Below are positions 63,161 to 63,320 of a DNA stretch of 63,320 nt, in pieces. Under the pieces are notes generated by a model. The model did not search any database. It was not told where the DNA came from and saw nothing but the letters and a program-made list of their open reading frames with translations. Source of the DNA: Rhodoferax sp. (GTDB lineage Bacteria; Pseudomonadota; Gammaproteobacteria; Burkholderiales; Burkholderiaceae_C); the NCBI RefSeq assembly GCF_018063565.1, contig NZ_JAGPBB010000011.1:1-63320 (forward strand). The letters run 5' to 3'. Position numbers and translations under genes: made by a program. The stretch's first letter is position 1, and every line of letters starts with the position of its first letter.

Positions 63161-63320
63161 ATGGCACGCATCATCGGCGGTATCGGCGCCTCACACTCCC
63201 CCACCATCGGCTACGCCAAAGACACCGGCAAGCAGCACGACCCCGCCTGGAAGCCCATTTTTGATGGCTTTGATGCCATCCGGGGCTGGGTCAAAGCCAA
63301 AAAAATCGACGTGCTGTTCA
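63161..63320 (+). CDS. LigB-type extradiol dioxygenase (second paralogue), cut by the window end
   Basis: Only the first 53 codons are visible. They begin MARIIGGIGASHSPTIGYAK, with the iron-binding His12 of the LigB family, and continue with the pattern PAWKPIFDGFDAIRGWVK. The start resembles gallate or protocatechuate 4,5-dioxygenases and differs from pmdB. The divergent LysR gene with two operators suggests separate control. Gallate dioxygenase is one option and a protocatechuate paralogue another. Confidence 0.85.
   Translation, partial: MARIIGGIGASHSPTIGYAKDTGKQHDPAWKPIFDGFDAIRGWVKAKKIDVLF

Overview
The window looks like a chromosomal segment of a betaproteobacterium in Burkholderiales, most likely a Comamonadaceae relative of Rhodoferax or Polaromonas. 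The clues are the housekeeping gene orders (guaB-guaA; rimP-nusA-infB-rbfA-truB), the tripartite tricarboxylate (Bug-type) carrier, the pmdD-A-B-C order of the protocatechuate 4,5-cleavage genes, and short dispersed repeats of a style I associate with that family. This is judged by eye; no search was run.

Region 1 (1-7050) is one end of an integrated conjugative element. It holds the 3' part of a TraG-type mating-pair gene, a small membrane protein, a tightly overlapped AbiEi/AbiEii toxin-antitoxin operon with a third gene attached, and a tyrosine recombinase facing away from guaA. The element ends next to the 3' end of guaA, a known integration target. Repeats that could be integrase or operator sites fill the int-guaA gap.

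Region 2 (7051-24500) is core genome: guaA, guaB, a DUF4124 protein, rnfH, ratA, smpB, an M3 peptidase, a 3-hydroxyisobutyryl-CoA hydrolase-like gene, an EamA transporter, and the translation/transcription run typA, truB, rbfA, infB, nusA, rimP.

Region 3 (24534-40568) looks like an envelope-spanning peptide-uptake locus. On the minus strand exbB-exbD-exbD-tonB is followed by a lipoprotein peptide-binding protein, two permeases and a double ATPase. Divergently there is a TonB-dependent receptor, a Tat-signal S9 peptidase, and an AT-rich TPR/sulfotransferase gene that looks acquired.

Region 4 (40569-49141) has an aldo/keto reductase; a divergent three-gene operon of a ThDP enzyme, a TIM-barrel isomerase/epimerase-like protein and a CoA-acylating aldehyde dehydrogenase; a type I 3-dehydroquinase; and a three-gene c-type cytochrome set that includes a duplication and fusion of a diheme domain.

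Region 5 (49153-63320) is a hydroaromatic/aromatic catabolism locus: an IclR regulator, TTT carrier genes and shikimate dehydrogenase on the minus strand; divergently an HPPD-like VOC protein, a QuiC-like TIM barrel that has lost metal ligands, and a PcaB-like protein that has lost its catalytic motifs; then pmdC, pmdB, pmdA and pmdD of the protocatechuate 4,5-cleavage pathway, a LysR regulator, and the start of a second LigB-type dioxygenase. Together these suggest uptake of shikimate- or quinate-like acids and their conversion through 3-dehydroshikimate to protocatechuate and 2-pyrone-4,6-dicarboxylate. The OMA hydratase and aldolase steps are not in the window. I saw no tRNA, rRNA, CRISPR array or complete insertion sequence.
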